NCBI RefSeq assembly: GCF_013141725.1 | Contig: NZ_WHNZ01000085.1 | Location: 62,001-126,000, forward strand | Source: Paenibacillus planticolens | GTDB taxonomy: Bacteria > Bacillota > Bacilli > Paenibacillales > NBRC-103111 | Length of the DNA: 64,000 nucleotides | Reading direction: 5' to 3' | The notes under the pieces: generated by a model | What the model was told of the DNA's origin: nothing | The model's database searches: none | What the model saw: the letters and a program-made list of their open reading frames with translations, nothing else | Made by a program: the position numbers and the translations under genes | In this document: in pieces, positions 15,879 through 23,875 of the stretch | Numbering within the stretch: position 1 is the first letter of the stretch | Layout: each line of letters opens with the position of its first letter

Positions 15879-16687
15879 ATGCCGCGCTGTATAAACATAT
15901 GATGAAGATTCACATCAAAGGGATGATGAACTATGCGTTCGGTTCGGCTTTCTACATCCTGCTCATGTTCTGGTTGTTTCCAAGCTTCGCGGGGAATAAT
16001 GCAGCGCTGGATGAGTTGATTAAGTCTCTGCCGGCCAGTGTTACCAATGCTTTCAACCTGGGCAGCGGTTTCGGAACAGTGGAAGGATTCATATCAGGCG
16101 AGTACTACGGCCTACTGCTCGTACTGATTGTCGCCATCTTCTGCATCCTGTTCTCCACACAGCTGATGGCGAAGCTTGTAGACCAAGGTGCGATGGCCTA
16201 TTTGCTTGCAACGCCTGTCACCCGCGGCAAAGTTGCTGTGTCGCAGGCCCTTGTATTCGTGACAGGGCTGGCGATCATTATGGCCGTAACGACGCTGTGC
16301 GGTTTTGCGGGGTATGCCTTGTTCATCGGAAATTTGAGCGCTTTTCATGGCGCGGCCTATCTGCGGATGAACCTGGCAGCCTTCCTGCTGTTCTTCGCTG
16401 TCGGCGGCATCGCCTTTCTCGTCTCGTCACTGGCCAATGACGAGAAAAAAGCGCTCGGCCTTTCGGCCATGCTGACGTTTGGATTTTTCTCCTTGGATTT
16501 TATCGGCAAGCTGAGCGAGAAAATCGATTGGCTGCGCAGCCTGACCTACTTCTCGCTCTACGATCCGAGCGGGATCATCGTCGGCGAGGCGGAGGTAGGG
16601 CTGGCTTGGTCGATTTTGACTGCCATTGGCGTCGTGGCATTCGTGGCAGGCATTTTGCTGTTTCGTCGGCGGGATTTGCCATTGTAG
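15875..16687 (+). CDS. ABC-2-type exporter permease
   Basis: Membrane partner of the upstream ATPase, 270 residues with six hydrophobic helices. After an N-terminal helix (FGSAFYILLMFWLF) come a periplasmic-side loop and a core of paired helices. LATPVTRGKVAVSQALVF matches the amphipathic coupling region of ABC-2 permeases. It ends with FRRRDLPL, a basic cytoplasmic tail common in the family. Start and stop of the two exporter genes overlap by 4 bp. No terminator follows directly; the downstream gap opens into repeat unit A. Confidence 0.85.
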   Translation: MNAALYKHMMKIHIKGMMNYAFGSAFYILLMFWLFPSFAGNNAALDELIKSLPASVTNAFNLGSGFGTVEGFISGEYYGLLLVLIVAIFCILFSTQLMAKLVDQGAMAYLLATPVTRGKVAVSQALVFVTGLAIIMAVTTLCGFAGYALFIGNLSAFHGAAYLRMNLAAFLLFFAVGGIAFLVSSLANDEKKALGLSAMLTFGFFSLDFIGKLSEKIDWLRSLTYFSLYDPSGIIVGEAEVGLAWSILTAIGVVAFVAGILLFRRRDLPL

Positions 16688-16760
16688 GGGCGACTGGGCT
16701 GAGGATGAAACTCCTCCGCTGGCCCTATTTGCAGCATAGAGGCGGTGCAGGGAGTTTGGA

Positions 16761-16936
16761 GGAACTACAGTCCGCTATTTTAGCGATAAGCCGGGATTTC
16801 GCGGGGTAAGGGGAACTACAGGGCCTTATTTCGCCGGATTTGGAGATTTTATGGCGGATTTCGATAAATAACGGACCATAGTTCCCCGTCATTGGGCATC
16901 GGAGCGTTTTTCGAAAAAATAGCGCCCTGTATTTCC
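16761..16936. repeat. 176-bp nested palindromic repeat, unit A
   Basis: First of three equal-length units. The outer arms are GGAACTACAGTCCGCTATTT (16761-16780) and, inverted, AAATAGCGCCCTGTATTTCC (16917-16936). An inner pair, GGGGAACTACAGGGCC at 16810 and CCATAGTTCCCC ending at 16887, bounds a 78-bp core. Each inner arm lies 49 bp in from its outer arm. It sits 194 bp upstream of the gene at 17131. Unit A is the most diverged of the three. Confidence 0.85.
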
Positions 16937-17025
16937 TATAAAGACTGAGGCGGAAGAAAGGACTGGCAAAATGTCCCCCTTTTCCGTTATACTTGAAAGA
17001 AATAAACAAGCTGGTCGTGAAGCAC

Positions 17026-17092
17026 ACGCCGCTTTCATCTCATTCGTATGGAGTTATCTCCTCTGCGAACAGGTGAAAGCGGCGTTTTGTTT
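17026..17092 (+). terminator. Strong hairpin with T-run upstream of the nuclease-like gene
   Basis: ACGCCGCTTTCA (17026-17037) pairs perfectly with TGAAAGCGGCGT (17074-17085), followed by TTTGTTTTTTT. A second small hairpin GGAG-TTAT-CTCC sits in the loop. It could end the exporter transcript, or attenuate transcription into the gene at 17131. Confidence 0.8.
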
Positions 17093-17130
17093 TTTTCCAG
17101 TAATTAACCTAGTGAAAGCGGGAATCACAG

Positions 17131-17775
17131 ATGAAATTTGAGCAATCCTTTGAAGCCTTCATGGCTTCACAGATAGCAGCAGAAGCGAATGGCCGCAGAA
17201 AAGAACGGCTGAAGCGAGGTTTAGGGCATGCAGAAATGGAATTTCTGCGCAGTGTATGGTTTCCTGCAGCCGGACATTTTGAGCACTTGTATCCGGAATG
17301 GGAGGTGCGTGATTTCGCAAATGGCTACCGCTACTTGGATTTTGCCTATATGCCCGGCGATGCCAAAGGCGCTATTGAAATCCAGGGCTACAGTACTCAT
17401 GCGCGGGATCTTGAGCTTTGGCGATTCAAGGACCTATGCCTGAGGCATTGTCATCTTGCTTTGGATGGTTGGATGGTGATGCCGATCGCCTACCCATCTA
17501 TCATGGAGTCGCCCAAACAATGTCAGCAGCTTATGCTGTCCCTTGTCGGCAAATTTATTTCCTCTCACGTTTCGGAGCGTCTTTCTTGGGTCGAATCCGA
17601 AGCCATTCGCTTTGCCAGAAGAATGGTGCGCCCCCTCACCCCTTCAGACCTCGCATCACATCTACAAGTGAGCACCAAATACGCTAGAAAGGTATTGCGG
17701 AGCTTGTGCGAAAAACAACTTCTTGTTGTAACGAGCGGGCATGCGCGTGCGCGTATGTATCAGTTGAATGTGTAG
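17131..17775 (+). CDS. Nuclease-like protein (probable PD-(D/E)XK fold) with C-terminal winged helix
   Basis: I do not recognise a named family. The 214 residues fall into two parts. Residues 30-120 have the layout of small restriction-like nucleases (DUF559/Vsr style): helix with E37 (AEMEFLRSVWFP), then GYRYLDFAYM with D70, then AIEIQGYSTHARD with E83 and Q85, and RFKDLCLRHCHLALDGW. The usual Lys of the motif is replaced by Gln, which some active members share. Residues 160-214 look like a winged helix (TPSDLASHLQVSTKYARKVLRSLCEKQLLVV). It is flanked by repeat unit A upstream and unit B 27 bp after its stop. The function is unknown; a DNA-binding or nicking role is inference. Confidence 0.65.
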   Translation: MKFEQSFEAFMASQIAAEANGRRKERLKRGLGHAEMEFLRSVWFPAAGHFEHLYPEWEVRDFANGYRYLDFAYMPGDAKGAIEIQGYSTHARDLELWRFKDLCLRHCHLALDGWMVMPIAYPSIMESPKQCQQLMLSLVGKFISSHVSERLSWVESEAIRFARRMVRPLTPSDLASHLQVSTKYARKVLRSLCEKQLLVVTSGHARARMYQLNV

Positions 17776-17802
17776 AATACGGCTGGCCCAGACACCTTAC
17801 GA

Positions 17803-17978
17803 GGAACTACAGTCCGCTATTTGGGCGATAAGCGGAGACTTCGCAGGGGAAGGGGAACTACAGGGCTTTATTTCGCCGGATTGGGCGGAAACTCGACCAA
17901 TATGAGGAAATAGAGGACCACTGTTCCCCATGCTTAGGCTCAAAGGCGATTTCCGAAGAAATAGCGCCATGTAGTTCC
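17803..17978. repeat. 176-bp nested palindromic repeat, unit B
   Basis: Outer arms GGAACTACAGTCCGCTATTT (17803-17822) and AAATAGCGCCATGTAGTTCC (17959-17978). The inner 78-bp core is bounded by GGGGAACTACAGGGC at 17852 and GTTCCCC ending at 17929. It is about 90% identical to unit C by my count, and exactly the same length. It begins 27 bp after the stop codon of the nuclease-like gene. Confidence 0.9.
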
Positions 17979-18197
17979 CTCAGCACCCGGGAGGTCCGGC
18001 GAGCTGGGGAAATCAGTCATTTGAGGTTGCTGAGTCAATACCTCCTCAATCAGATTAGCTAGTTTAGGAACGTGCGATTAGCGACTTTGTACGAGTTGAG
18101 CGTAGTTAATGCTGGGAATATCAGATTTAGTGAGCTACATTGGAGAGTGGATCGACATCTGTACTACAAGTTATCCATGCTGCCCAGCCGCCTAAGA

Positions 18198-18373
18198 GGA
18201 ACTACAGTCCGCTATTTTGGCGATAAGCGGGGATTTCGCGGGGGAAGGGGAACTACAGGGCTTTATTTCGCCGTATTGGGCGGAAATCCGAGCAATATAA
18301 GGAAATAGAGGACCACAGTTTCCCATTCTTAGACAAAATGGCGATTTCCGAAGAAATAGCGCCCTGTAGTTCC
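18198..18373. repeat. 176-bp nested palindromic repeat, unit C
   Basis: Outer arms GGAACTACAGTCCGCTATTT (18198-18217) and AAATAGCGCCCTGTAGTTCC (18354-18373). The inner core runs 18247-18324 (78 bp). The outer arms match each other at 18 of 20 positions when one is inverted. The tail following the unit is shared with unit B. Confidence 0.9.
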
Positions 18374-18514
18374 CTCAGCACACGAGGGAGTCAGATTAGT
18401 TGGGGAAATCAGTCATTTGAGGCTGCTGAGTCAATATCCCCTCAAAAGCTTAGCTTGTTAAGGAGCGTGCTTACAGCAACCTTGGATGGGTTGAGAGTTA
18501 GTCAACGCAAAAAA

Positions 18515-18534
18515 GACGGACAATTTCGTCCGCC
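18515..18534 (-). terminator. Terminator of the proline catabolic operon
   Basis: On the minus strand GGCGGAC-GAAATT-GTCCGTC, then TTTTTT. It lies 15 bp past the P5C dehydrogenase stop codon. Confidence 0.85.
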
Positions 18535-18548
18535 TCTCTTCAAAACAA

Positions 18549-20120
18549 TTACACCTTGCGCGATGTCAGCTTCGCTTGTGTGAACAGCAGCAGATAGTCG
18601 TATCCGCCCGCTTTGGAATCCGTTCCCGACATATTGAAGCCGCCGAATGGGTGTACGCCGACCAATGCGCCTGTGCATTTGCGGTTAATGTACAAGTTGC
18701 CGCAATGTACAGTGTCCAAAGCTTCGGAGATGCGCTCTTCATCCGTAGAGAAGTACGAACCTGTCAAACCGAATTCCGTATCGTTGTACATCGCGATCGC
18801 TTCATTCCAATCTTTCGCTTTGGCGATGGCCAGAACCGGCCCGAAAATTTCTTCCTGCATGATGCGCGCTTTGCCACTCACGTCGCCGAATACGGTAGGC
18901 TGAATGTAGTAGCCGTTGCCTTCTGCTTTTCCGCCGCCCGCAAGAAGCGTTCCTTCGCTTTTGCCGACTTCAATGTAGTCAAGAATTCGCTCATAAGAAG
19001 TTTTATCGATAACGGGACCCGCAGCATAGTTAAGCTCAGGCAAACCGCTTTGTATTTGGTTCGTCAGGGCGACAACTTTTTCTACTACTTCGTCATACAC
19101 AGATTCAACGATGATCGCACGGGAACCTGCGGAGCATTTTTGCCCTTGGAAGCCGAAGGCAGAAGCCACGATAGCCGCGGCAGCCGCTTGAAGATCAGCC
19201 GTTTCGTCCACCACGATGCCGTCTTTTCCGCCCATTTCAGCTACGACGCGCTTAATCCAAATTTGACCCGGAACAGTATCCGCCGCAAGCTTGTTAATTC
19301 GCAAACCGACCTCTTTGGACCCTGTGAAAGAGATAAAACGCGTTTTTGGATGAGTAGTTAAATAGTCGCCTACTTCCGCACCGCTGCCTGGAATGAAGTT
19401 GATGACGCCTGCAGGCAGACCCACTTCTTCCATCAACGCTACGAATTTGTGTGCAATTACCGGAGTCGTCGATGCAGGCTTAAGCAAGACGGTGTTGCCG
19501 GAAACGACAGCCGCCATCGTCATCCCAACGCAGATGGCAAGTGGGAAATTCCATGGTGGAATAATAACGCCAACGCCCAGCGGGATATACGTAAGCTGGT
19601 TGTTTTCTCCCGGAATTTTCGCTAATGGCTGCGTCTCGTTAATCTCGCTCAAACGAATCATCTCACGTGCGTAGAACTCGATGAAATCAATCGCTTCTGC
19701 GGTATCAACATCAGCTTCGACGTAGTTTTTGCCTGATTCGAGCAGCATTAACGCTGAAAATTCATGCTTGCGGGCACGCATCAAAGCTGCCGCTTTGAAC
19801 AAATATTCCGCACGCTCTCTTGCCGGAACCTTTTTCCAAGTCTCAAACGTTTCGAGGGCAACGCCCATCGCTTTTTCTGCCAGCGCTTGATCCGCTTTAC
19901 TCACATAACCAATAATCTCATCTACATTTCCGGGATTAATCGAAGTAATCTTAGCTTCTGTCGTTACTTTTTCCGAGCCGATATAGAGCGGGTACTCGCG
20001 GCCCAGTTCATTTTTCACTGAAGCAATCGCGGCTTGCATAGCCTTTTTATTTTCCTCAAGGTTAAAATCCGTAAACGGCTCATTGGCGTATGGGCTTACT
20101 TTTGTAAATGTTGTTGTCAT
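18549..20120 (-). CDS. pruA: L-glutamate gamma-semialdehyde (1-pyrroline-5-carboxylate) dehydrogenase
   Basis: Second step of proline catabolism: NAD-dependent oxidation of glutamate semialdehyde to glutamate. The 523 residues match the RocA/PruA group. The oxyanion Asn is N191 in PPWNFPLAI, the general base E295 in VAEMGGKDG, and the catalytic Cys C329 in GFQGQKCSAGSR. The C-terminal GVHPFGGFNMSGTDSKAGG block is complete. It lies 27 bp downstream of the proline dehydrogenase gene in the same operon and is followed by a clear terminator. In Bacillus the same enzyme also serves arginine degradation (rocA). Confidence 0.95.
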   Translation of the reverse strand: MTTTFTKVSPYANEPFTDFNLEENKKAMQAAIASVKNELGREYPLYIGSEKVTTEAKITSINPGNVDEIIGYVSKADQALAEKAMGVALETFETWKKVPARERAEYLFKAAALMRARKHEFSALMLLESGKNYVEADVDTAEAIDFIEFYAREMIRLSEINETQPLAKIPGENNQLTYIPLGVGVIIPPWNFPLAICVGMTMAAVVSGNTVLLKPASTTPVIAHKFVALMEEVGLPAGVINFIPGSGAEVGDYLTTHPKTRFISFTGSKEVGLRINKLAADTVPGQIWIKRVVAEMGGKDGIVVDETADLQAAAAAIVASAFGFQGQKCSAGSRAIIVESVYDEVVEKVVALTNQIQSGLPELNYAAGPVIDKTSYERILDYIEVGKSEGTLLAGGGKAEGNGYYIQPTVFGDVSGKARIMQEEIFGPVLAIAKAKDWNEAIAMYNDTEFGLTGSYFSTDEERISEALDTVHCGNLYINRKCTGALVGVHPFGGFNMSGTDSKAGGYDYLLLFTQAKLTSRKV

Positions 20121-20147
20121 GTCATTTCTCCTCTCCGAATGGGAAGC

Positions 20148-21062
20148 TTATTTAAACATATTTTTAAGAACAAACCAGACATTGGCTGGACGCTCCGCTA
20201 GCCTTCTCATGAAATAACCGAACCAATCCACCCCGTATGGGACATAGATGCGAACCCGGTAGCCTTCTTTCACTAATTGTTTTTGCAATTCTTCGCAGAT
20301 GCCATACAGCATCTGGAACTCAAACTGCTCGCCTGAGATTCCATTTTTCTTAGCAAAATCTTTGGTGAAGTTGATAATGGCTTCATCATGACTGGCAATC
20401 GCCGTATAATGGCCGTTTAGCAAATGTTTTTGAATGATCTTTTTATAATTGTCATCGACTGCGCTTTTTTCCGGAAAAGCAACCTGCGGCGATTCCTTGT
20501 AGGCGCCTTTCACAAGTCGCAGATTCGCGCCAAGCTCGTGCAAATCGTCCATATCCTGCATCGTACGGAATAAATACGCTTGAATGACGATGCCAACATT
20601 ATCATAGTCTTTCCGAAGTTCGCGATAAATGTCCAACGAAATTTGGCAGTGCGCGTAGTCCTCCATATCAATCCGAACAAAATTGCCATACATAAGAGCG
20701 CGGTCAAGAATGCGTCTCATGTTGCTTACACATAAATCTCTGCTTATGTCTAGACCAAGTGAGGTCATTTTAAGAGACAGATTGGATGTGACGCCTGACT
20801 TAGCAATTGCATCCAGCGTTTGTATACACATATCTGTGGATTCCAACGCTTCCGCTTCACTGAAAACAAACTCGCCCAAATGATCCAGTGTGGCAACACG
20901 GCCATCCTGATTGAGTCCGCGCACCGCATCAATGGATTGCTGAATCGTTTCTCCGGCAACAAAACGCGCCGCGCCAAAACGCAAACCGTATTTTTTAGCC
21001 AAGCGATTCGCCGTACGGCTCTTCCCTAAAGACTGAAACATGTTTCTCATCAAAAGTTCCAT
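20148..21062 (-). CDS. Proline dehydrogenase (FAD-dependent)
   Basis: First step of proline catabolism, proline to P5C, with FAD. 304 residues, the size of the monofunctional Firmicute enzyme. The TIM-barrel motifs are visible: SNLSLKMTSLGLDIS, VRIDMEDYAHCQISLDIYREL, GIVIQAYLFRTMQDM, LRLVKGAYKESPQVAFPEKSAVDDNY, and the C-terminal substrate block YGVDWFGYFMRRLAERPANVWFV. I start at MELLMRNMFQ (21062) because GGAGG precedes it; the longer frame lacks a ribosome site. It shares an operon with pruA and is divergent from a PAS/AAA activator gene. Confidence 0.93.
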   Translation of the reverse strand: MELLMRNMFQSLGKSRTANRLAKKYGLRFGAARFVAGETIQQSIDAVRGLNQDGRVATLDHLGEFVFSEAEALESTDMCIQTLDAIAKSGVTSNLSLKMTSLGLDISRDLCVSNMRRILDRALMYGNFVRIDMEDYAHCQISLDIYRELRKDYDNVGIVIQAYLFRTMQDMDDLHELGANLRLVKGAYKESPQVAFPEKSAVDDNYKKIIQKHLLNGHYTAIASHDEAIINFTKDFAKKNGISGEQFEFQMLYGICEELQKQLVKEGYRVRIYVPYGVDWFGYFMRRLAERPANVWFVLKNMFK

Positions 21063-21088
21063 TTGTGTATTCCTCCAAGGGAATTTGT

Positions 21089-21182
21089 ACAATAGTGTTT
21101 AATTTATATTTTCATTGTACACTATATCAACTATTTTGAACACTATTTGTTTTTGTGTATAATTTTCATAAGTTTGAACACT
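21089..21182. promoter_or_regulatory. Promoter and candidate operators of the proline operon
   Basis: Minus-strand sigma-A promoter: TTGATA (21125-21130), 16 bp, TATAAA (21103-21108). Three copies of one motif surround it: TTGAACACT at 21136-21144 and 21174-21182, and its inverse AGTGTTTAA at 21094-21102. They are likely binding sites for the divergent activator. No -24/-12 sigma-54 promoter was found. Confidence 0.5.
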
Positions 21183-21293
21183 TTGCATTGTCTATACTAG
21201 TATCATACTCGCCGCCCTCTCCGAACGTGTTGAATCACCATGAGGTTCATGGTAAATTTATAGCAAACCAATGCAACACAAATGAGGTCGACT

Positions 21294-23018
21294 ATGTTCA
21301 ATAATGAACACTTTCCGTTCAACACCGCTATCGTAACCGTTTCTATACAAACAACACTTGAAGAAGTAGCTTCACATTTAAATAAAAATACGGCAGTTAT
21401 TGCCCATTGGGCAGGTCAAAGCTGTTTGTTCACACCTGAGGACGCCAGTATACTGCCGGCACTAACAGCTGTTACGATTCAAGCCCTGCTGGAGAAGAGC
21501 TCATTCTTCCTAGCGGCTTCTGTTCAATTGGACGATAACAATGTCTTCCCGCAATTGCCGCAGGTGACGACGAATCGGCCTCTCTTGATCAAGGATAAGG
21601 AAGGGAATATTCGGGGATACTCCCCTTTATCAGCCCTGCTGCGTGCCGCCGCGTTCGAACAGCAAAAATGGTCCTCCTATTTCACTGCTCTTGCAGACAC
21701 CGTTACCGATGCTGTTACCGTTGTTGATCGCGGCGGCGCTGTGATCTGCTGGAATTCAGTTGCGGAAGAACTCTATCAGCTTCCAAGCGCTGACGTTTTA
21801 GGCAAGCGGATCGGTGAGCATTTTGACGTGGAGACACTGATGGTGCTTAAAATTTTGGACGAAGGCCGTCTGATTCGGAATACGTATCACCGCCCGCGGC
21901 CAGACACGCATGTCCTCATTAACGCTTCGCCGATCCGCGATGCCGAGGGGCATATCATTGGCGGTATTGCGACTGAGCAGGATATTACCCAGTTAGTGCG
22001 GTTAAATGAGCAATTAACGGCCGCAGACTCGTTCGGGCTTCCTTATAAAGAGCAAACGGACGATTTATTTACTTTAATCAAAGGCAAAGGTCCAGCGATC
22101 GGCAAAGTGATTCAATGGGCCAAAAAAGTTGCAGCAACAGAAACACCCGTCCTCTTAATCGGAGAATCGGGTGTGGGAAAAGAGCAGCTGGCTCATATTA
22201 TTCATCAATCAAGCTCGCGATCCGAGCATCCATTTTTGACAGTCAATTGCGGTATTGTTCCTTCCGGGTTGCTGGAGGCTGAATTGTTCGGCTATCAAGG
22301 CGGGGCTTTTACAGGTAGCGAAACAGGGCAGGCCGGAAAGCTGGAGCAAGCGAAAGACGGCACTTTATTCATTAATGAAGTGGAAAAGCTTCCATTAGAG
22401 GTTCAAGCCAAGCTCTACCACTATATCACGCAGCAAACGATTACCCGCTCAGGCGGAAGCCAGCCTATTCGTGTACGCACACGGATTATTATTGCGACTA
22501 GGCAGGATTTGGCCGCTAAGCTGGCAACTCATGAGTTCCGTTCCGATCTGTACTATGCGCTCAATGTCATATCCATCCGAATCCCGCCTTTGCGCGATCG
22601 AACGGAAGACATTCCGGCTATGGTTCAAATGTATCTGAAGCAGTTCTCTCTGCAGTATCAGAAGCCGGTTCCTGCGCTTTCGCCTGAGGTCATTTTGGCA
22701 CTCACGAATTATGCATGGCCCGGAAATATACAAGAATTAAAAAATGTCATCGAGCGCTGCGTCATTCTCAGCGATGAAGACATGATCCTGCTAGAGCACT
22801 TGCCGTCCGCTCTGCAGGAGGGGCTTCTCAGTCTATCCTCTACGGAGGGGGATTCCGCCGCGATTTTGCTGAAAGCGAAAGTAACGGACGAGGAAGAAAT
22901 TACGCTGATTGAAGAAGCGCTGGCCAAAACAGCAGGAAACAAAAGCGCAGCTGCAAAGCTGCTCGGCATCTCCCGCGGCACGCTTTATAACAAAATGAAA
23001 GAATTTCACATGGAGTAA
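21294..23018 (+). CDS. PAS-containing sigma-54-type activator (RocR-like), probable regulator of proline catabolism
   Basis: A 574-residue regulator. The N-terminal ~100 residues resemble a CBS-like sensor; a PAS domain follows (about 135-245, WSSYFTALADTVTDAVTVVDRGG...WNSVAEELYQLPSADVLG). The AAA domain has Walker A GESGVGKEQ, the sigma-54 contact loop GAFTGSE (normally GAFTGA) and ALNVISIRIPPLRDR. A Fis-type helix-turn-helix ends the protein (NKSAAAKLLGISRGTLYNKMKEF). I choose ATG at 21294 because GAGGTCG precedes it. Divergence from the proline operon strongly suggests it senses proline or P5C and activates that operon. Confidence 0.9.
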   Translation: MFNNEHFPFNTAIVTVSIQTTLEEVASHLNKNTAVIAHWAGQSCLFTPEDASILPALTAVTIQALLEKSSFFLAASVQLDDNNVFPQLPQVTTNRPLLIKDKEGNIRGYSPLSALLRAAAFEQQKWSSYFTALADTVTDAVTVVDRGGAVICWNSVAEELYQLPSADVLGKRIGEHFDVETLMVLKILDEGRLIRNTYHRPRPDTHVLINASPIRDAEGHIIGGIATEQDITQLVRLNEQLTAADSFGLPYKEQTDDLFTLIKGKGPAIGKVIQWAKKVAATETPVLLIGESGVGKEQLAHIIHQSSSRSEHPFLTVNCGIVPSGLLEAELFGYQGGAFTGSETGQAGKLEQAKDGTLFINEVEKLPLEVQAKLYHYITQQTITRSGGSQPIRVRTRIIIATRQDLAAKLATHEFRSDLYYALNVISIRIPPLRDRTEDIPAMVQMYLKQFSLQYQKPVPALSPEVILALTNYAWPGNIQELKNVIERCVILSDEDMILLEHLPSALQEGLLSLSSTEGDSAAILLKAKVTDEEEITLIEEALAKTAGNKSAAAKLLGISRGTLYNKMKEFHME

Positions 23019-23033
23019 AAGAAAAAGCAAAGC

Positions 23034-23073
23034 AAAAGTCCCCCTTCCATATCGGTATGGAAGAGGGACTTTT
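23034..23073. terminator. Bidirectional terminator
   Basis: AAAAGTCCCCCTTCCAT pairs with ATGGAAGAGGGACTTTT around ATCGGT. It serves the activator gene on the plus strand and the nucleotidyltransferase gene (stop at 23075) on the minus strand. Confidence 0.9.
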
Positions 23074-23074
23074 C

Positions 23075-23806
23075 TTATTTTCCGGCGTGCTCAAGGGTGT
23101 AAGTGACAAAGGCCAGCGTTTCATCGATTGCGTTCAACTCATCTCCCCTGCGCCATGCCATGGCTTGGCGGATCAGCGTCTCCCACTCGTTCCCGCGAGT
23201 GTTTATCATCCACATAGCAGCAGCGGGCTTAGAAGCGACAAGCCCCTTCTCGATCGTATATAAGCACCTGCACATCGTAAGAACGGCATACGCTTGATAT
23301 TCACTCGTAGCAAGTCGTGACGCATCTTCCAACAAGGGTGCCCACCATTCTTTTAAAATCCCTTGAGCAGCCTTCTTGAGCCCAGCGGGTTCAACTGGAT
23401 CAATCAGCCCAGTCGGGGGAGGACCGCTCAGAATGATGCCATGCTCACGAATGATGGCGCGCTGAATGATCCAATCGCTCGCATGTCCGTCAACCCCGAA
23501 GCTTCCATCACATCGCAATGCGGGATGCCGACACTTATGAGGATCATAGCGTCTTAGCGAAGCACGTGAAATATAAGATCCTTCCATGTTGACGGCCCAT
23601 TTGAAACCTTGATTTCGCAGCTCGGCATGCAACCGATCTAAGGCGGGAAGCCGTTCCGCAAGCAGCTCTTGCCGGGTAACGACAAGAAAATCGACATCGC
23701 TCGTTTCGGGATTGAAGTCTCCCAGTGCCAAAGAACCGTGGACATACACGCCGACAACGTCCCGCGCAAGAACATCTTTGACCCCAATCAACAGTTGATC
23801 TAACAT
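23075..23806 (-). CDS. Aminoglycoside-adenylyltransferase-like nucleotidyltransferase with DUF4111-type C-terminus
   Basis: A 243-residue two-domain protein. The nucleotidyltransferase core is VHGSLALGDFNPETSDVDFLVV: G24-S25 and the metal-binding D37-x-D39. The helical C-terminus (TMCRCLYTIEKGLVASKPAAAMWM) matches the second domain of AadA/ANT(9)-type enzymes that adenylylate spectinomycin or streptomycin. Distant homologues without resistance activity are common in soil Firmicutes, so resistance is possible but not shown. Only a weak ribosome site (AAATGAG) precedes the ATG. Neighbours give no functional clue. Confidence 0.75.
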   Translation of the reverse strand: MLDQLLIGVKDVLARDVVGVYVHGSLALGDFNPETSDVDFLVVTRQELLAERLPALDRLHAELRNQGFKWAVNMEGSYISRASLRRYDPHKCRHPALRCDGSFGVDGHASDWIIQRAIIREHGIILSGPPPTGLIDPVEPAGLKKAAQGILKEWWAPLLEDASRLATSEYQAYAVLTMCRCLYTIEKGLVASKPAAAMWMINTRGNEWETLIRQAMAWRRGDELNAIDETLAFVTYTLEHAGK

Positions 23807-23875
23807 CTCATTTATATCTGGAAAAGGAGTAGGACTTGGGTTCTGTATCGGGATATCCCCTTTCTTAACGAAGGG

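Larger units (their letters stand above)
17776..18548. other. Gene-free stretch holding repeat units B and C
   Basis: No credible gene. Units B and C and their shared tails form a tandem duplication with a period of about 395 bp: the segment after each unit (TGGGGAAATCAGTCATTTGA at 18005 and 18401) is also repeated. The proline-operon terminator occupies the right end. Short reading frames across the repeats have no ribosome sites. Confidence 0.75.

Noticed and set aside
16761..18373. Insertion sequence or classical MITE
   Set aside because: No transposase, and no target-site duplication that I can see at the unit ends; the internal arm layering is unlike a simple terminal inverted repeat.
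18072..18583. Short plus-strand frames over unit C
   Set aside because: They read through the palindromic repeat, have no ribosome sites and are not shared between units B and C in frame.
21063..21293. Sigma-54 (-24/-12) promoter for the proline operon
   Set aside because: No GG-N10-GC arrangement close to consensus on either strand.
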